Positions 17,674 through 28,552 are shown, counted from the first letter of the stretch. The stretch is 64,000 nucleotides of DNA from Bosea sp. 685 (GCF_031884435.1 NZ_CP134779.1:1984001-2048000); one strand, 5' to 3'. Notes: generated by a model not told the origin, from the sequence alone. Program-made: numbers and translations.

Positions 17674-17806
17674 TCCTTTCCTGCCCGGCAGCGGCGAGAC
17701 GAAGCGGTTACGGCTCGCCTTGGGCCGCCGGGAGCCGGCCGGTTTCCGACACCGCGCCCCGGCATCTTGACATCGCTTCATTCATCGTCGATTCCGGTCC
17801 GGCGAT

Positions 17807-17880
17807 GCGGGTGTAGCTCAATGGTAGAGCAGCAGCCTTCCAAGCTGAATACGAGGGTTCGATTCCCTCCACCCGCTCCA
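17807..17880 (+). tRNA. tRNA-Gly (anticodon TCC)
   Basis: Acceptor GCGGGTG pairs with CACCCGC, the D arm is GCTC/GAGC, the anticodon loop holds TCC, the T loop is TTCGATT, and CCA is encoded. The 3' 49 bases recur at 28504–28552, which marks this gene as a probable integration target. Confidence 0.96.
17832..17880 (+). repeat. att-like direct repeat, left copy (tRNA-Gly 3' end)
   Basis: The left copy lies within the intact tRNA gene, from the anticodon stem to CCA. It matches 28504–28552 at 47 of 49 bases; the two differences are in the T-stem/acceptor part. Confidence 0.75.
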
Positions 17881-18026
17881 TCGCCTCAGCCAAATATTTC
17901 AGCGACTTGAATCTGGCTTTTGCAGCAGATTTTTGCCCTGTCTTGGAAGCGATGCCGCCGCCGCGGGATACTCCCTCCGAGGTGGACTCGGTTCGCATCA
18001 AAAACTTGGGGACGATTCTGCTGCGG

Positions 18027-18146
18027 TTATTCCGGGAACGACCAGCCGAGAAATGGGTGCTGGATGAGCAGTTCGGCAACATGGCGGCTGATCGCGCCCC
18101 AGTCGATCAGGCCGACGCGAAGTGGCTTGCTGCTCGAAGATGACAT
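18027..18146 (-). pseudogene. aspartate dehydrogenase, 5' fragment
   Basis: 39 codons. SKPLRVGLIDWGAISRHVAEL matches the first Rossmann strand and helix of NadX/AspDH-type L-aspartate dehydrogenases (usual length about 265). It then diverges and stops. It starts two bases after the stop of the hydrolase gene, so it was the last gene of the operon. AspDH would make iminoaspartate from aspartate or run in reverse. The rest of the gene is missing; the sequence between here and tRNA-Gly shows no coding match I recognise. Confidence 0.6.
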
Positions 18147-18148
18147 GA

Positions 18149-19273
18149 TCAGGCGGCCGCGGTCCTGAGGGCGAGATCGAGCAGGGGACCTCCGTTCAGC
18201 CCGTCGAGCAGGCTGAAATGATGGCCTGGGCAGATCAGGGGCGAGGATGCCAACCAGGCCGAGGCCAGAGCCACTGACTGGGCCTTGAATGCGTCGCTCT
18301 CGGCGTCGCCGACGGCCAGGGCCAACCGCGTTCTGGCCGGACGGGGAAGGCGGAGGGGGCTGAGCCTTTCGGCGCGGGCCGTGTCGTCGAGGCCGAGCAG
18401 GCGGCCGAGCGGCAGATGGCCGAGCGGCTTCAGGTCGTAGAGCCCCGACAGCAGCAGGGCGGAAGCGATCGGCGGCGCGTCGGAATCCACCAGCGCCATC
18501 GCGGCAAGATGGCCGCCGGCGGAGTGCCCGGACAGGTGCAGTCGCGAGGCGTCGATGCCGAGCGCTTCGGCCTCGCCAACCAGGAAATTCAGCACTGCTA
18601 CGATCTGTGCCGTACTCTGCTCCAGCGCGACCTGTGGGGAGAGGCCATAATTCGGCATGGCGACGGCGAAGCCGGCATCGAGCATGCCTTGCGCGAATTG
18701 GGCGTGCTGAACCTTGTCGGAGGCCTGCCAGTAGCCGCCATGGACGAAGACCCAGACCGGCGGGCGCGGCACGCCTTGCGGGATATAGAGATCGAGCGTC
18801 TCGAAGCGCGCCGGGCCATAGGCGAGATCGGTTCCGCGATGCAGCGCGCGGAACGCCTCGCCGTCGCGGCTCCATTGCCGGAACAGCGCCTTCATGTCGG
18901 CCTGAAGCCGCGGGCTGTACTGGCGGCCGAGCTCGCGCAGCGTGTAGCCATCGACGCGAAGATCCGGCGGCGGCGCTGGCGCGGCGTGGTGAGCCCGGAT
19001 CGTCAGTCCAGGCGCTGATCCCGGCAGCAGGCGGATCGGCGGCCGGAAGCCCGCGAAGACCTCGCGATAGGCGAGCTCGACCGCGTGGCGCGAGAGATGG
19101 AAGGCCGCAGGCTCGCCGGCTTCCCATGTCATCGAGAGCAGATGGTGGGGACCGCAGCCGGCCGCTATCAGCCCGTCGAGGATAGCCGATAACGCATCGC
19201 GCAACGCCTCGACCGGATCGGTCTGGGATGTCGTGGCGACGATCTCCGTCGCAGCTGTTTCAGACGCCGACAT
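18149..19273 (-). CDS. RidA-like / arylformamidase-type alpha/beta hydrolase fusion
   Basis: 374 residues with two parts. Residues 20–98 resemble the second half of a RidA/YjgF protein (ALSAILDGLIAAGCGPHHLLSMTW, YREVFAGFRPPIRLLP), without the N-terminal strands that carry the usual SGQ motif. Residues 108–374 are an alpha/beta hydrolase of the kynurenine formamidase type: HGGYW oxyanion motif at 179–183, GHSAGGH with Ser251, and a late GHHF with the catalytic His. The start overlaps livF by 14 bases. 2-Aminomuconate deaminase is also a RidA-fold enzyme, so both halves fit a kynurenine/aminomuconate route, by inference. Confidence 0.65.
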   Translation of the reverse strand: MSASETAATEIVATTSQTDPVEALRDALSAILDGLIAAGCGPHHLLSMTWEAGEPAAFHLSRHAVELAYREVFAGFRPPIRLLPGSAPGLTIRAHHAAPAPPPDLRVDGYTLRELGRQYSPRLQADMKALFRQWSRDGEAFRALHRGTDLAYGPARFETLDLYIPQGVPRPPVWVFVHGGYWQASDKVQHAQFAQGMLDAGFAVAMPNYGLSPQVALEQSTAQIVAVLNFLVGEAEALGIDASRLHLSGHSAGGHLAAMALVDSDAPPIASALLLSGLYDLKPLGHLPLGRLLGLDDTARAERLSPLRLPRPARTRLALAVGDAESDAFKAQSVALASAWLASSPLICPGHHFSLLDGLNGGPLLDLALRTAAA

Positions 19274-19960
19274 AACGATGCACCAACTCTGCGTTTGCGG
19301 CCAGATCGGCGCTGTCGCCCGACCAGACGGTACGGCCCTTTTCGAGGATGTAGTGCCGGTCGGCGATACGCTTGAGGACATTGATGTTCTTGTCGATCAG
19401 CAGGATCGATTGTCCCTGCGATTTCAACGTCTCGATGCAGGACCAGATCTCGGCGCGGATCACGGGGGCAAGCCCTTCCGTCGCCTCGTCGAGAATGAGG
19501 AGCCTGGGATTGGTCATCAGCGCCCGGCCCACGGCCAGCATCTGCTGCTCGCCGCCGGACAGGGTGCGGGCCGATTGGCCGGCGCGCTCCTGAAGCCGTG
19601 GGAACAGGCCGTAGACCCGCTCAAGCGTCCATGGCGACGAACGCTTGAGCCGGTTCGACGCTGTGGCAACGAGGTTCTCGCGCACGGTCAGAGTGGGGAA
19701 GACCAGACGGCCTTCCGGCACAAGGCCGATGCCGCAGCGGGCGATCTTCTCCGGGGCGATGCCTTGCACCATGCGGCCGTCGAAGCGCACTTCACCGGCT
19801 TTCGGCGAGAGCAGGCCCATGATCGAGCGGATCGTCGTAGTCTTGCCCATGCCGTTGCGGCCGAGCAGCGTCACGACCTCGCCCTCTTCGATGTCGAGCG
19901 CGACGTCGAAGAGAACCTGGCTCGCACCATAGGCCGATTGCAGGTTGCGGACGCTGAGCA

Positions 19961-19961
<1 letters not shown>
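19260..19961 (-). CDS. livF: branched-chain-type ABC importer ATPase LivF
   Basis: 233 residues, the normal LivF size. Walker A is LLGRNGMGKTTT, the signature is LSGGEQQMLAVGRAL, and Walker B is LLILDEATEGLAP. The opening LSVRNLQSAYGASQVLFDV is typical. It pairs with LivG as the second ATPase of a HAAT-type importer. Its start codon overlaps the LivG stop by one base and its end overlaps the hydrolase start. Confidence 0.9.
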
Positions 19962-20709
<748 letters not shown>

Positions 20710-20713
<4 letters not shown>

Positions 20714-21726
20714 CGTCCCGGCCTCCGCAGGCGGCCGATCAGCGCGTTGAGTCCGCCTTGGGTGAACAGCACGATCATCAGCAAGATCGGGCCAAGGACA
20801 AGCTGCCAATGCTCGGTCCAGGCGGTGAGTACGGTTTCCAGGACGACGAGCGCGGCGGCCCCAAGCAGCGGCCCCAGCAGCGTGCCGACTCCGCCGAGGA
20901 TGACCATGATCATCAGTTCGCCGGACTTGGTCCAATGCAGCATGTCGGGGCTGACGAAGCGCAGGTAGTTCGCCATCAACGCGCCGGCAAGCCCGGAGCC
21001 CATCCCGGACATGACGAAGGCCATGAGCTTGTGGGAGTAGGGCGCGATGCCGATCGCCGCCATACGCCGCTCGTTCTGGCGGATACCGGCGAGAACCATA
21101 CCGAAGCGCGAGCCGACGATGCGCCACAGCAGCCCAAAGGTGGCTGCCGTCGCCACGAGGCAGATGTAATAGAAGGTCGTGTCGTTGCGGGTGTCGAGGT
21201 CGAACAGGACATTGCGGCGGCGGATGATCAGGCCGTCATCGCCGCCATAGGCCTTCAGCGAGACGAAGAAGAAGAACAGCATCTGCGCAAAGGCGAGCGT
21301 GATCATGATGAACTGCACGCCACTGGTGCGCAGCGAGAGCGCGCCGATGATGAGCGCCAGCAGCCCAGCCACCAGCATGGCCGCCGGGATCGTGACAAGG
21401 AGCTGGTTGGTGCCGGGGATCAGCCCGAAGAGCATGGTGTCGCCGACGAAGCTCTGATTGAGGATGCCGACGACGTAACCGCCTATGCCGAAGAAGGCTG
21501 CGTGGCCGAAGCTGACCATCCCGCCGAAGCCCAGCGCCAGATTGAGGCTGGCTGCGGCGATGGCATAGATCAGCACGCGCGTCGCCAGCGGCACCAGCGA
21601 GGGCTGGCCGATGGCCTGCATGACGAAGGGCAGGGCGGCCAGCACGAGGCCGATCGCGGCGACGGCCAGAAGCCAGCCATAGGCCGGTGTCATCGGGGCT
21701 GGTCGGGGCACGGTCTGGTCAGACAT
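20710..21726 (-). CDS. livM: branched-chain-type ABC importer permease LivM
   Basis: 338 residues with eight or more hydrophobic helices. LNLALGFGGMVSFGHAAFFGIGGY is the family signature, and GMVLAGIRQNERRMAAIGI is the EAA-like loop that contacts the ATPase. Overlaps livG and livH slightly. Inner membrane channel half, with LivH. Confidence 0.88.
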
Positions 21727-22633
21727 TGGCGGGGAACAGCCCCCTGGGACGGACGAGCAGCACCAGGGCCATGAGCAGATAGATTCCCATCGAGGAGAGG
21801 CCGGCGCCGAGCGCGTCGGCTTCCGGGCCGGTCATGATCTGGCGCAGCAGGCCGGGCAGGAAGGCGCGCAGGCTGGTATCGACCAGGCCCACGATCAGCG
21901 CGCCGAAGAAGGCGCCGCGGATCGATCCGACGCCGCCGATCACCACGACGACGAACGTCATGATCAGGATCTGCTCCCCCATGCCGACCTGGACGGCGAG
22001 GATCGGCCCGGCCATCAGCCCGGCCAGTCCCGCGAGCAGCGCGCCAAGCCCGAAAACGGCGGTGTAGAGCAGGCGGATATCGACGCCGAGCGCCCGCACC
22101 ATCTCGCGATGCGTCGCGCCCGCCCGCACCAGCATGCCGACCCGCGTGCGGTTGATCAGGAGATAAAGCCCGAGCGCGACAGCAAGGCCGACCGCGATGA
22201 CCATGAGGCGGTAAAGCGGATAGATCAGGCCCGGCAGAAGCTCGACAGAGCCGTTCAGCGCCGGTGGCATCGCCACGAAGAGCGGCTGCCTGCCGAACAG
22301 GATCGTCACCGACTGGTTGAAGATCAGGATGAGCGCGAAGGTCGCGAGCACCTGGTCGAGGTGATCGCGGCCGTAGAGCCGTCGCAGGATCAGAAATTCG
22401 ATCGTCATGCCCGCCAGCGCTGCGGCCGCAAGCCCGGCCGGTACAGCAAGCAGCAGCGAGCCGGTCTTGTCCGCGACGAAGGCCCCGGCATAGGCGCCCA
22501 CCATGTAGAGCGACCCATGCGCGAGGTTGATCACGCCCATGATGCCGAAGATGAGCGTCAACCCTGCGGCGAGCAGGAACAGCATCACGCCGAACTGCAG
22601 GCCGTTGAGCAGTTGTTCGAGGATCAGCGTCAT
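21719..22633 (-). CDS. livH: branched-chain-type ABC importer permease LivH
   Basis: 304 residues. LLNGLQFGVMLFLLAAGLTLIFGIMGVINLAHG is the LivH opening (described here by its position, residues 8–40). The loop VRAGATHREMVRALGVDI couples to an ATPase. The ATG at 22633 follows the binding-protein stop by 16 bases. Eight hydrophobic segments. Confidence 0.88.
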   Translation of the reverse strand: MTLILEQLLNGLQFGVMLFLLAAGLTLIFGIMGVINLAHGSLYMVGAYAGAFVADKTGSLLLAVPAGLAAAALAGMTIEFLILRRLYGRDHLDQVLATFALILIFNQSVTILFGRQPLFVAMPPALNGSVELLPGLIYPLYRLMVIAVGLAVALGLYLLINRTRVGMLVRAGATHREMVRALGVDIRLLYTAVFGLGALLAGLAGLMAGPILAVQVGMGEQILIMTFVVVVIGGVGSIRGAFFGALIVGLVDTSLRAFLPGLLRQIMTGPEADALGAGLSSMGIYLLMALVLLVRPRGLFPANV

Positions 22634-22649
22634 GGGCGCCTGGACCCGA

Positions 22650-23816
22650 TCAGAGCTTGCACAGCGCCGAATAGGCGTCGCCATGGTTCGTCAGGATCTT
22701 GCTGACGGTCTTGAGCGCCAGCTTGCCATCGGCGTCCTTCTCGACCCGCAGCCCGTACCAATCCTGAACGGGATGCTGGTTGGGGCCGAATTTGAAGGCT
22801 CCGCGCACGGATGCGAAATCGGCCTTGACGAGGGCCTTGCGCAGGGCCGGCACATCGACCTTGCCGCTCGTGGCCTTGAGCGCGGAGGCGATGGCTAGCG
22901 CCGTGTCGTAGCCTTGGCTGGCGTAGTAAGTCGCGGGGCGGTTATACGCCTTGGTCCAGGCGGCCATGAAAGCCCTGTTCGCCGGATTGTCGAAGTCCGC
23001 ATTCCAGTGGCTCGAGACGTTCAGGCCGAGCGCTGCGTCGCCGACCGCGGCGAGCGTGACGGCATCGAGCGAGGGCGCCGCCACGACCATGGGGATCTTG
23101 GCCGTCAGCCCCGCCTGCTGGTATTGGCGCAGGAAGGCGATGCCGAGACCGCCGGGGTTGAACTGGTAGACGACATCGGGATTGGCGGCACGGATCTGCG
23201 CCATCTCGGCGGCGAAATCGGTCTGGTCGAGACGGGTGTAGACCTCTCCGACGACCTCGCCTTTGAACAGCCGCTTGAAGCCCGCGACGGCGTCCTTGCC
23301 GGCCTGGTAGTTGGCGGCCAGGACGAAGGCTTTCTTGTAGCCGAGGTTGGTGGCGTTCTGGCCGGCACTCTCGTGCAGGCTGTCGTTCTGCCAGGACACG
23401 ACGAAATAGTTCTCGTGGCACTCCTTGCCGGCGAGGTTGGACGGGCCGGCATTGGGGCTGACATAGAGCGCGCCGGAATCGACAATGTCGGGCACGGTGG
23501 CGCCGGCCACGTTCGAGAAGACGATGCCGGTGAGGATCTTGATCCCGTCGCTCTTGAGCATGCGCTCCGCGATCTGCTTGCCCTGACCGGGCTTCAGGCC
23601 ATCGTCTTCGACGACGAGTTCGACGGGGACGCCGCCGAGCTTTCCGCCTGCCATGTCGATGGCGAGCTTGAAGCCGTCGCGGATGTCCTGGCCGAGATAG
23701 CCGCCTGGACCCGACAGCGTGGTGACCATGCCGATCTTGACAGGCTGCTGGGCGTGGCCGCCCCCGGCCAGCAAGGCCGAGGCCGCGAGGCCCAATAGCA
23801 GTGTGCGACGTTTCAT
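22650..23816 (-). CDS. periplasmic substrate-binding protein of the HAAT importer
   Basis: 388 residues. The signal peptide MKRRTLLLGLAASALL ends at GGGHAQ. The mature part begins QPVKIGMVTTLSGPGGYLGQD and has the periplasmic-binding-protein type I fold of the Leu/Ile/Val family. The ligand class cannot be read from sequence. Because the operon degrades an aromatic acid, an aromatic such as kynurenine or anthranilate derivative is more likely than a branched-chain amino acid, by context. First of the transporter genes. Confidence 0.85.
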   Translation of the reverse strand: MKRRTLLLGLAASALLAGGGHAQQPVKIGMVTTLSGPGGYLGQDIRDGFKLAIDMAGGKLGGVPVELVVEDDGLKPGQGKQIAERMLKSDGIKILTGIVFSNVAGATVPDIVDSGALYVSPNAGPSNLAGKECHENYFVVSWQNDSLHESAGQNATNLGYKKAFVLAANYQAGKDAVAGFKRLFKGEVVGEVYTRLDQTDFAAEMAQIRAANPDVVYQFNPGGLGIAFLRQYQQAGLTAKIPMVVAAPSLDAVTLAAVGDAALGLNVSSHWNADFDNPANRAFMAAWTKAYNRPATYYASQGYDTALAIASALKATSGKVDVPALRKALVKADFASVRGAFKFGPNQHPVQDWYGLRVEKDADGKLALKTVSKILTNHGDAYSALCKL

Positions 23817-23933
23817 GATGAGCTCCAGTTGCGTGCGTTCATGCCTCTGAGAATTGAGGGGCGCCTGTTATGTCCCGGCGCTTCCCGAGCGAAATCCTAC
23901 GGGGCGATCGTGCGACGACCGCCCCGCAAGCCT

Positions 23934-24506
<573 letters not shown>

Positions 24507-24518
24507 TCAGCCGTCGGC

Positions 24519-25505
24519 TCAGCCGACTTTGGCCAATGGTGCATCGTCTGCCTTGAGTGTCAGGCCGCAGGCCTCGAAAGCCGCGCGCGTGGCGGCCTTC
24601 TCGCCATCCGTCAGCTCCAGCATCGGCGGCCTGACGCGGCCTCCGACCTGTCCGAGCAGCTCCTGCCAGTACTTCTGGTGGGCGTGAGGCTTCTCGGCCG
24701 GCCGCGTGCCGCGCAGCGCCTCCCTCACCGGGTTCAGGCTGTCGCGGACGGCGCGCGCCTTCGCGGCCTCGCCGCGGAAGGCGAGGTCGGTGTATTCGCG
24801 CATCCTGCGATCCTGCGCGGTCTGGAGCAGATAGGGTGGTGAGGAGCAGAGATAGAGCTGCCAGCCGAGCTCAAGGATGTTGTCGAGCCATTCCTCTTCG
24901 GACGCCGTGCTCACCAGGATGCGGTCGCCGGCGAGCTTGGTGAGCTCGGCATACATCTGGCGCGGCACGGAGTACTTGATCGCGACGACGTTCTCGATGT
25001 CCGCCAGGCGGTTGCAGAGCTGCGGCGACAGCAGATAGCCGCTGTCGGGATGGCTCCAGAGCGCGATGCCGATATCGACCTTCTCCGCGATCGTCCGGTA
25101 GTATTCGTAGATGGTCTCGTCCTGCGCCTTGAAGAAATGCAGGATCGGCGCATGTACGACGATGTAGTCGGCGCCGATCTTCTGCGCATGCCGGGCGAGA
25201 TCGATGACGACATCCATGTTCTGGTCGGAACAGGACATGATCGTCGCGCCCCGGCCTTCCGTTGCCGCGACAGCGAGTTCGAAGCTGCGCTTGCGCTCCT
25301 CGATCGACATGGAGAAGAACTCGCCCTGCTTGCCGGCGATGAACAGGCCGTCGATCCCGAGGTCCTCCGTCCAGTGCCGGAGGTTCGCTCGGAAGCCGTC
25401 CTCGTCGATCGCGAGATCCGGATTGAACGGCGTCAGCGCGGCAGCCCAGATGCCCCTCATATGGGCGCGGGCGTAGGCCTTGGCGTCCTTCTTCGCGTAT
25501 TTCAT
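24519..25505 (-). CDS. DapA/NAL-superfamily lyase, non-canonical active site
   Basis: 328 residues. DHDPS-type TIM barrel: RGIWAAALTPFNPD start and Schiff-base lysine Lys177 in NVVAIKYS. The canonical GTTGE is GKQGEF (58–63), and the YNxP catalytic-Tyr motif is replaced by ALWSHPDSG (148–156). So it is not a dihydrodipicolinate synthase; a pyruvate- or keto-acid-cleaving hydratase-aldolase is more likely. The start at 25505 has AGGAGGAG upstream. Operon context suggests a role in aromatic ring-fission product breakdown. Confidence 0.72.
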   Translation of the reverse strand: MKYAKKDAKAYARAHMRGIWAAALTPFNPDLAIDEDGFRANLRHWTEDLGIDGLFIAGKQGEFFSMSIEERKRSFELAVAATEGRGATIMSCSDQNMDVVIDLARHAQKIGADYIVVHAPILHFFKAQDETIYEYYRTIAEKVDIGIALWSHPDSGYLLSPQLCNRLADIENVVAIKYSVPRQMYAELTKLAGDRILVSTASEEEWLDNILELGWQLYLCSSPPYLLQTAQDRRMREYTDLAFRGEAAKARAVRDSLNPVREALRGTRPAEKPHAHQKYWQELLGQVGGRVRPPMLELTDGEKAATRAAFEACGLTLKADDAPLAKVG

Positions 25506-25546
25506 GCCGATGCTCCTCCTGAAGCTGAGCCGGTCGGGCACCGCAG

Positions 25547-26980
25547 CTAGATGCTCATGCGGTGAGAGACGTTCTTGATGACCGTGTAGTGCGAAAGCCC
25601 TTCGGCCCCGCCCTCGCGGCCATAGCCGCTGTCCTTGACGCCGCCGAAGGGCGTCTCTGCGACCGACGCCTCCAGGGTGTTGATCGACAGGTTGCCGGCC
25701 TCGATGCCCTCCGCCAGCCGGTCCGCATTGCTTGCCGAATGCGTGAAGGCATAGGCGGCGAGCCCGAAGGGGAGGGAGTTGGCTTTCTCGATGGCCTCGT
25801 CGAGGGACGACACCGGGTTGATCAGCGCCATCGGCCCGAAAGGCTCTTCGCGCATGGCGCGTGCGTCGTCCGGGAGATCGGCGATGACGGTGACCGGGAA
25901 GAAATAGCCGCGGCTTCCGAGGCGCTCTCCGCCCGCCAGAACGCGCGCTCCCTTAGCTCTGGCATCGGCGACGAGCATTTCCAGCGCATCGATGCGGCGG
26001 GAGTTCGCCAGAGGCCCCATCTCCGTCGACGGGTCGAGGCCGTTGCCGATCGCCACCGAGCGCGCCTTCTCGGCGAAGGTCCTGGCGAAGGTCTCGTAGA
26101 TGCTGTCATGAACGAAGAAGCGTGTCGGCGAGGTGCAGACCTGGCCTGCATTGCGCGATTTCCGGACAGCGGACGAAATGGCGGCCGCCACCGGATCGAC
26201 ATCGTCGCAGACGATGACGGGGGCATGGCCGCCAAGCTCCATCAGCACGGGCTTCATATGCTGCGCGGCCAGGCCGGTCAGGTGCTTGCCGACGGCCGTG
26301 GAGCCGGTGAAGGCGATGAGGCGTGTCTGCTCCTGGGGGATCAGGTAGTCCGATATCTCCGACGGGATGCCGAAGACGAGGTTCAACACGCCAGGCGGCA
26401 GGCCGGCATCGTGGAAGGCCCGGGCGATATGGATCGCGCCGGCGGGCGTCTCCTCGGCGGCCTTGATGATGATCGAGCAGCCGGCAGCGAGAGCGCCCGC
26501 GATCTTGCGCGAGGGCTGGCTCATCGGAAAATTCCACGGCGAGAACGCCGCCACCATCCCGATCGGCTGGTGCATCACGATGTATTTGATGCCGGGCTCG
26601 CTTGGAATGAGGCGCCCATAGGTGCGCTGGCCCTCGGCGGCATCCCACTCGAAGAACTCGCAGCCCCTGATGACTTCCAGCCGGGCCTGGCCGATTGGCT
26701 TTCCATGTTCGAGGGTAATCGAATAGGCGATCTCCTCGATCCGCTCGCGCATGAGGGCGGCTGCTTTGAGGATGATGTCGGAGCGCTGGCGCGGCGATGT
26801 CCGGCTCCAGACCTTGAACCCATCGGCGGAGGCGGCGAGCGCTGCGTCCAGATCCGACCGCGAAGCGGTCGGAACCTCGCCGATCACGCTTTCATCCGCC
26901 GGGTTCAGAACCGGCTGCCCGTTCGATGCGCTCTTCCAGGCGCCGCCGATATACATGAGGAGATCTGGGTAGCGGTTCAT
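25547..26980 (-). CDS. NAD(P)-dependent aldehyde dehydrogenase
   Basis: 477 residues. Catalytic residues visible: Asn150 in FSPWNFP, Glu248 in MELGG and Cys282 in NAGQVCTSPTRF. It is closest in feel to the succinate semialdehyde dehydrogenase group (GabD), which also contains many catabolic semialdehyde enzymes. First gene of the island operon, 312 bases from the divergent LysR gene. In a 3-hydroxyanthranilate route an aminomuconate semialdehyde dehydrogenase is expected, so this is a candidate; not proven. Confidence 0.8.
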   Translation of the reverse strand: MNRYPDLLMYIGGAWKSASNGQPVLNPADESVIGEVPTASRSDLDAALAASADGFKVWSRTSPRQRSDIILKAAALMRERIEEIAYSITLEHGKPIGQARLEVIRGCEFFEWDAAEGQRTYGRLIPSEPGIKYIVMHQPIGMVAAFSPWNFPMSQPSRKIAGALAAGCSIIIKAAEETPAGAIHIARAFHDAGLPPGVLNLVFGIPSEISDYLIPQEQTRLIAFTGSTAVGKHLTGLAAQHMKPVLMELGGHAPVIVCDDVDPVAAAISSAVRKSRNAGQVCTSPTRFFVHDSIYETFARTFAEKARSVAIGNGLDPSTEMGPLANSRRIDALEMLVADARAKGARVLAGGERLGSRGYFFPVTVIADLPDDARAMREEPFGPMALINPVSSLDEAIEKANSLPFGLAAYAFTHSASNADRLAEGIEAGNLSINTLEASVAETPFGGVKDSGYGREGGAEGLSHYTVIKNVSHRMSI

Positions 26981-27249
26981 GAGTTACCTTGAATGGACGG
27001 AGCGAGCGCGGGGGCGGCATTTGCAGCCGGCGAGGTGGTGGTGCCGCTCCGCGTCAACTTCGAAATCTGTGACGCGCAGCGCAATTGACCTGCGGCAGGG
27101 CCTGCTCCGGGCATGGGAAGCTGGCGTTGTCGGCGCCGTTTGCCGTTGGGTTATGCAAGCCCGGCCGTCTCCCGGGTTCGTCTCGCCGGATGCGCGACCT
27201 CTGCCCTTGAGCTGGATCATCGCATTGACCGGGGGGTATAGGGCAATTC

Positions 27250-27261
27250 TACATATTTGTA
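27250..27261. promoter_or_regulatory. putative LysR operator between divergent genes
   Basis: TACATATTTGTA is a short perfect palindrome in an AT-rich stretch 32 bases ahead of the LysR start and 270 bases ahead of the aldehyde dehydrogenase. Its position and symmetry fit a LysR-type site. The rest of the 312-base region 26981–27292 shows nothing else I recognise. Confidence 0.4.
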
Positions 27262-27292
27262 TTAATTCAGATGGTTTGATTATAAATCGGCG

Positions 27293-28237
27293 ATGGCCAT
27301 TTCACTTCGCCAGATTCAGTCTTTTCTCTCCGTGGCCGAGTGCGGCACCTTCACCAAGGCTGCCGAGCGGCTCCACATGGCGCAGCCCGCCCTCTCGCAG
27401 CTGGTCCGCGAACTGGAGCGCGAGCTCGGCATCCGGCTGTTCGACCGGACGACGCGGCGTGTCGAATTGACCGAGGGAGGGCGCGAATTTCAGGGCGCGT
27501 CGGCTAAGATCATGCATGATCTCGATCTTGCCGTGCGCAACGCCAACAACCTTGCGGAGAGGCGGCGCGGCCGGATCGTCGTCGCAGCCCCGCCTTTGCT
27601 CGCGGCCATCCTGCTGCCTTCGGCCATCGTGGAACTCCGCCAGCGCCATCCGGGCATCGAAGTCGCAATCATAGATGCCCGGACCGACAAGATCGTCGAA
27701 GAGGTGAGGCTTGGGCGGGCGGATTGCGGCCTGGGGACCTTCTCCGCCATTGAGGATGGCATTGAACGGATGCCGCTCACGCGGGACAGCCTCATGCTTT
27801 TCTGCGCCAGTGCGCATCCTTTCGCCGCTCGCACCTCGCTGCCATGGGCTGACCTGGCCGAGCAGCCGCTCATCACCTTGACCAGGGACAGTGGCATCAG
27901 GCTGCTGGTGGAGGTCGGCTACGAGACTGCGGAGGTTCCACTTCGCCCGCTCTACGAGGTCTCGCAGATCACGACGGCCTTGGCGTTGGTCGAGGCGGAT
28001 CTCGGTGTTGCAGTTCTACCGACTTATGCGCTGGCCATGACCTCGGGCCGACCGATTGCCACGCGCCCGTTGGTCGAGCCGACGATCGCGCGCGATGTCG
28101 TCATGATCCGTCCCAGCGGTCGTTCGCCTTCGCCAGCCGTACTCGCATTCGAGGCCATCTTGCGCAGCTGTATCCGCCGAGTTGGCGATTTGGACTGGGG
28201 CACGTCTGGCGAGCCGGGTGTTCAGCAGACTCGATAG
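27293..28237 (+). CDS. LysR-type regulator of the island operon
   Basis: 314 residues. The helix-turn-helix is SVAECGTFTKAAERLHMAQPALSQL with the following ELGIRLFDRTTRRVELTEGG. The effector domain includes IVVAAPPLLAAILLPSAIVELRQRHPGIEV. Divergent from the operon, as LysR regulators usually are, so it is probably its activator, with the ring-cleavage substrate or a metabolite as inducer (inference). Confidence 0.85.
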   Translation: MAISLRQIQSFLSVAECGTFTKAAERLHMAQPALSQLVRELERELGIRLFDRTTRRVELTEGGREFQGASAKIMHDLDLAVRNANNLAERRRGRIVVAAPPLLAAILLPSAIVELRQRHPGIEVAIIDARTDKIVEEVRLGRADCGLGTFSAIEDGIERMPLTRDSLMLFCASAHPFAARTSLPWADLAEQPLITLTRDSGIRLLVEVGYETAEVPLRPLYEVSQITTALALVEADLGVAVLPTYALAMTSGRPIATRPLVEPTIARDVVMIRPSGRSPSPAVLAFEAILRSCIRRVGDLDWGTSGEPGVQQTR

Positions 28238-28503
28238 ACATCAAGACAGTCTCGGAACAACCCGGCCTTATCAAGAGCAGGTTTGGGAGAGCTGAACGGG
28301 TCAGCCAAATGGATTTTTGGCTGAACGCGGCACATGCATAAGACGTAGCCAAATGCGATACAGCCGGTATCGCTGCCGGCTGTCGAGTTTCTATGCGGCA
28401 AGCTCAAGACATGGAAGCGCATCGCAACACGATACGACAGACTCGCTGTCAATGTCCTCGCAGCCATCGCTCTTGCCGCTCTAGCGACGTAAATGGGCAA
28501 ATC

Positions 28504-28552
28504 GCAGCCTTCCAAGCTGAATACGAGGGTTCGATTCTCTCCGCCCGCTCCA
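28504..28552 (+). repeat. att-like direct repeat, right copy (tRNA-Gly 3' fragment)
   Basis: The 49 bases from the anticodon stem to CCA match the tRNA-Gly 3' end at 47 positions. No 5' half precedes it (the bases before GCAGCC differ), so it is not a functional tRNA. The flanking 28238–28503 holds no gene I can support. Confidence 0.75.

Noticed and set aside
27293..28237. The two LysR genes as a possible duplicated regulator
   Set aside because: Their recognition helices and effector domains differ clearly, so they are separate members of a large family.
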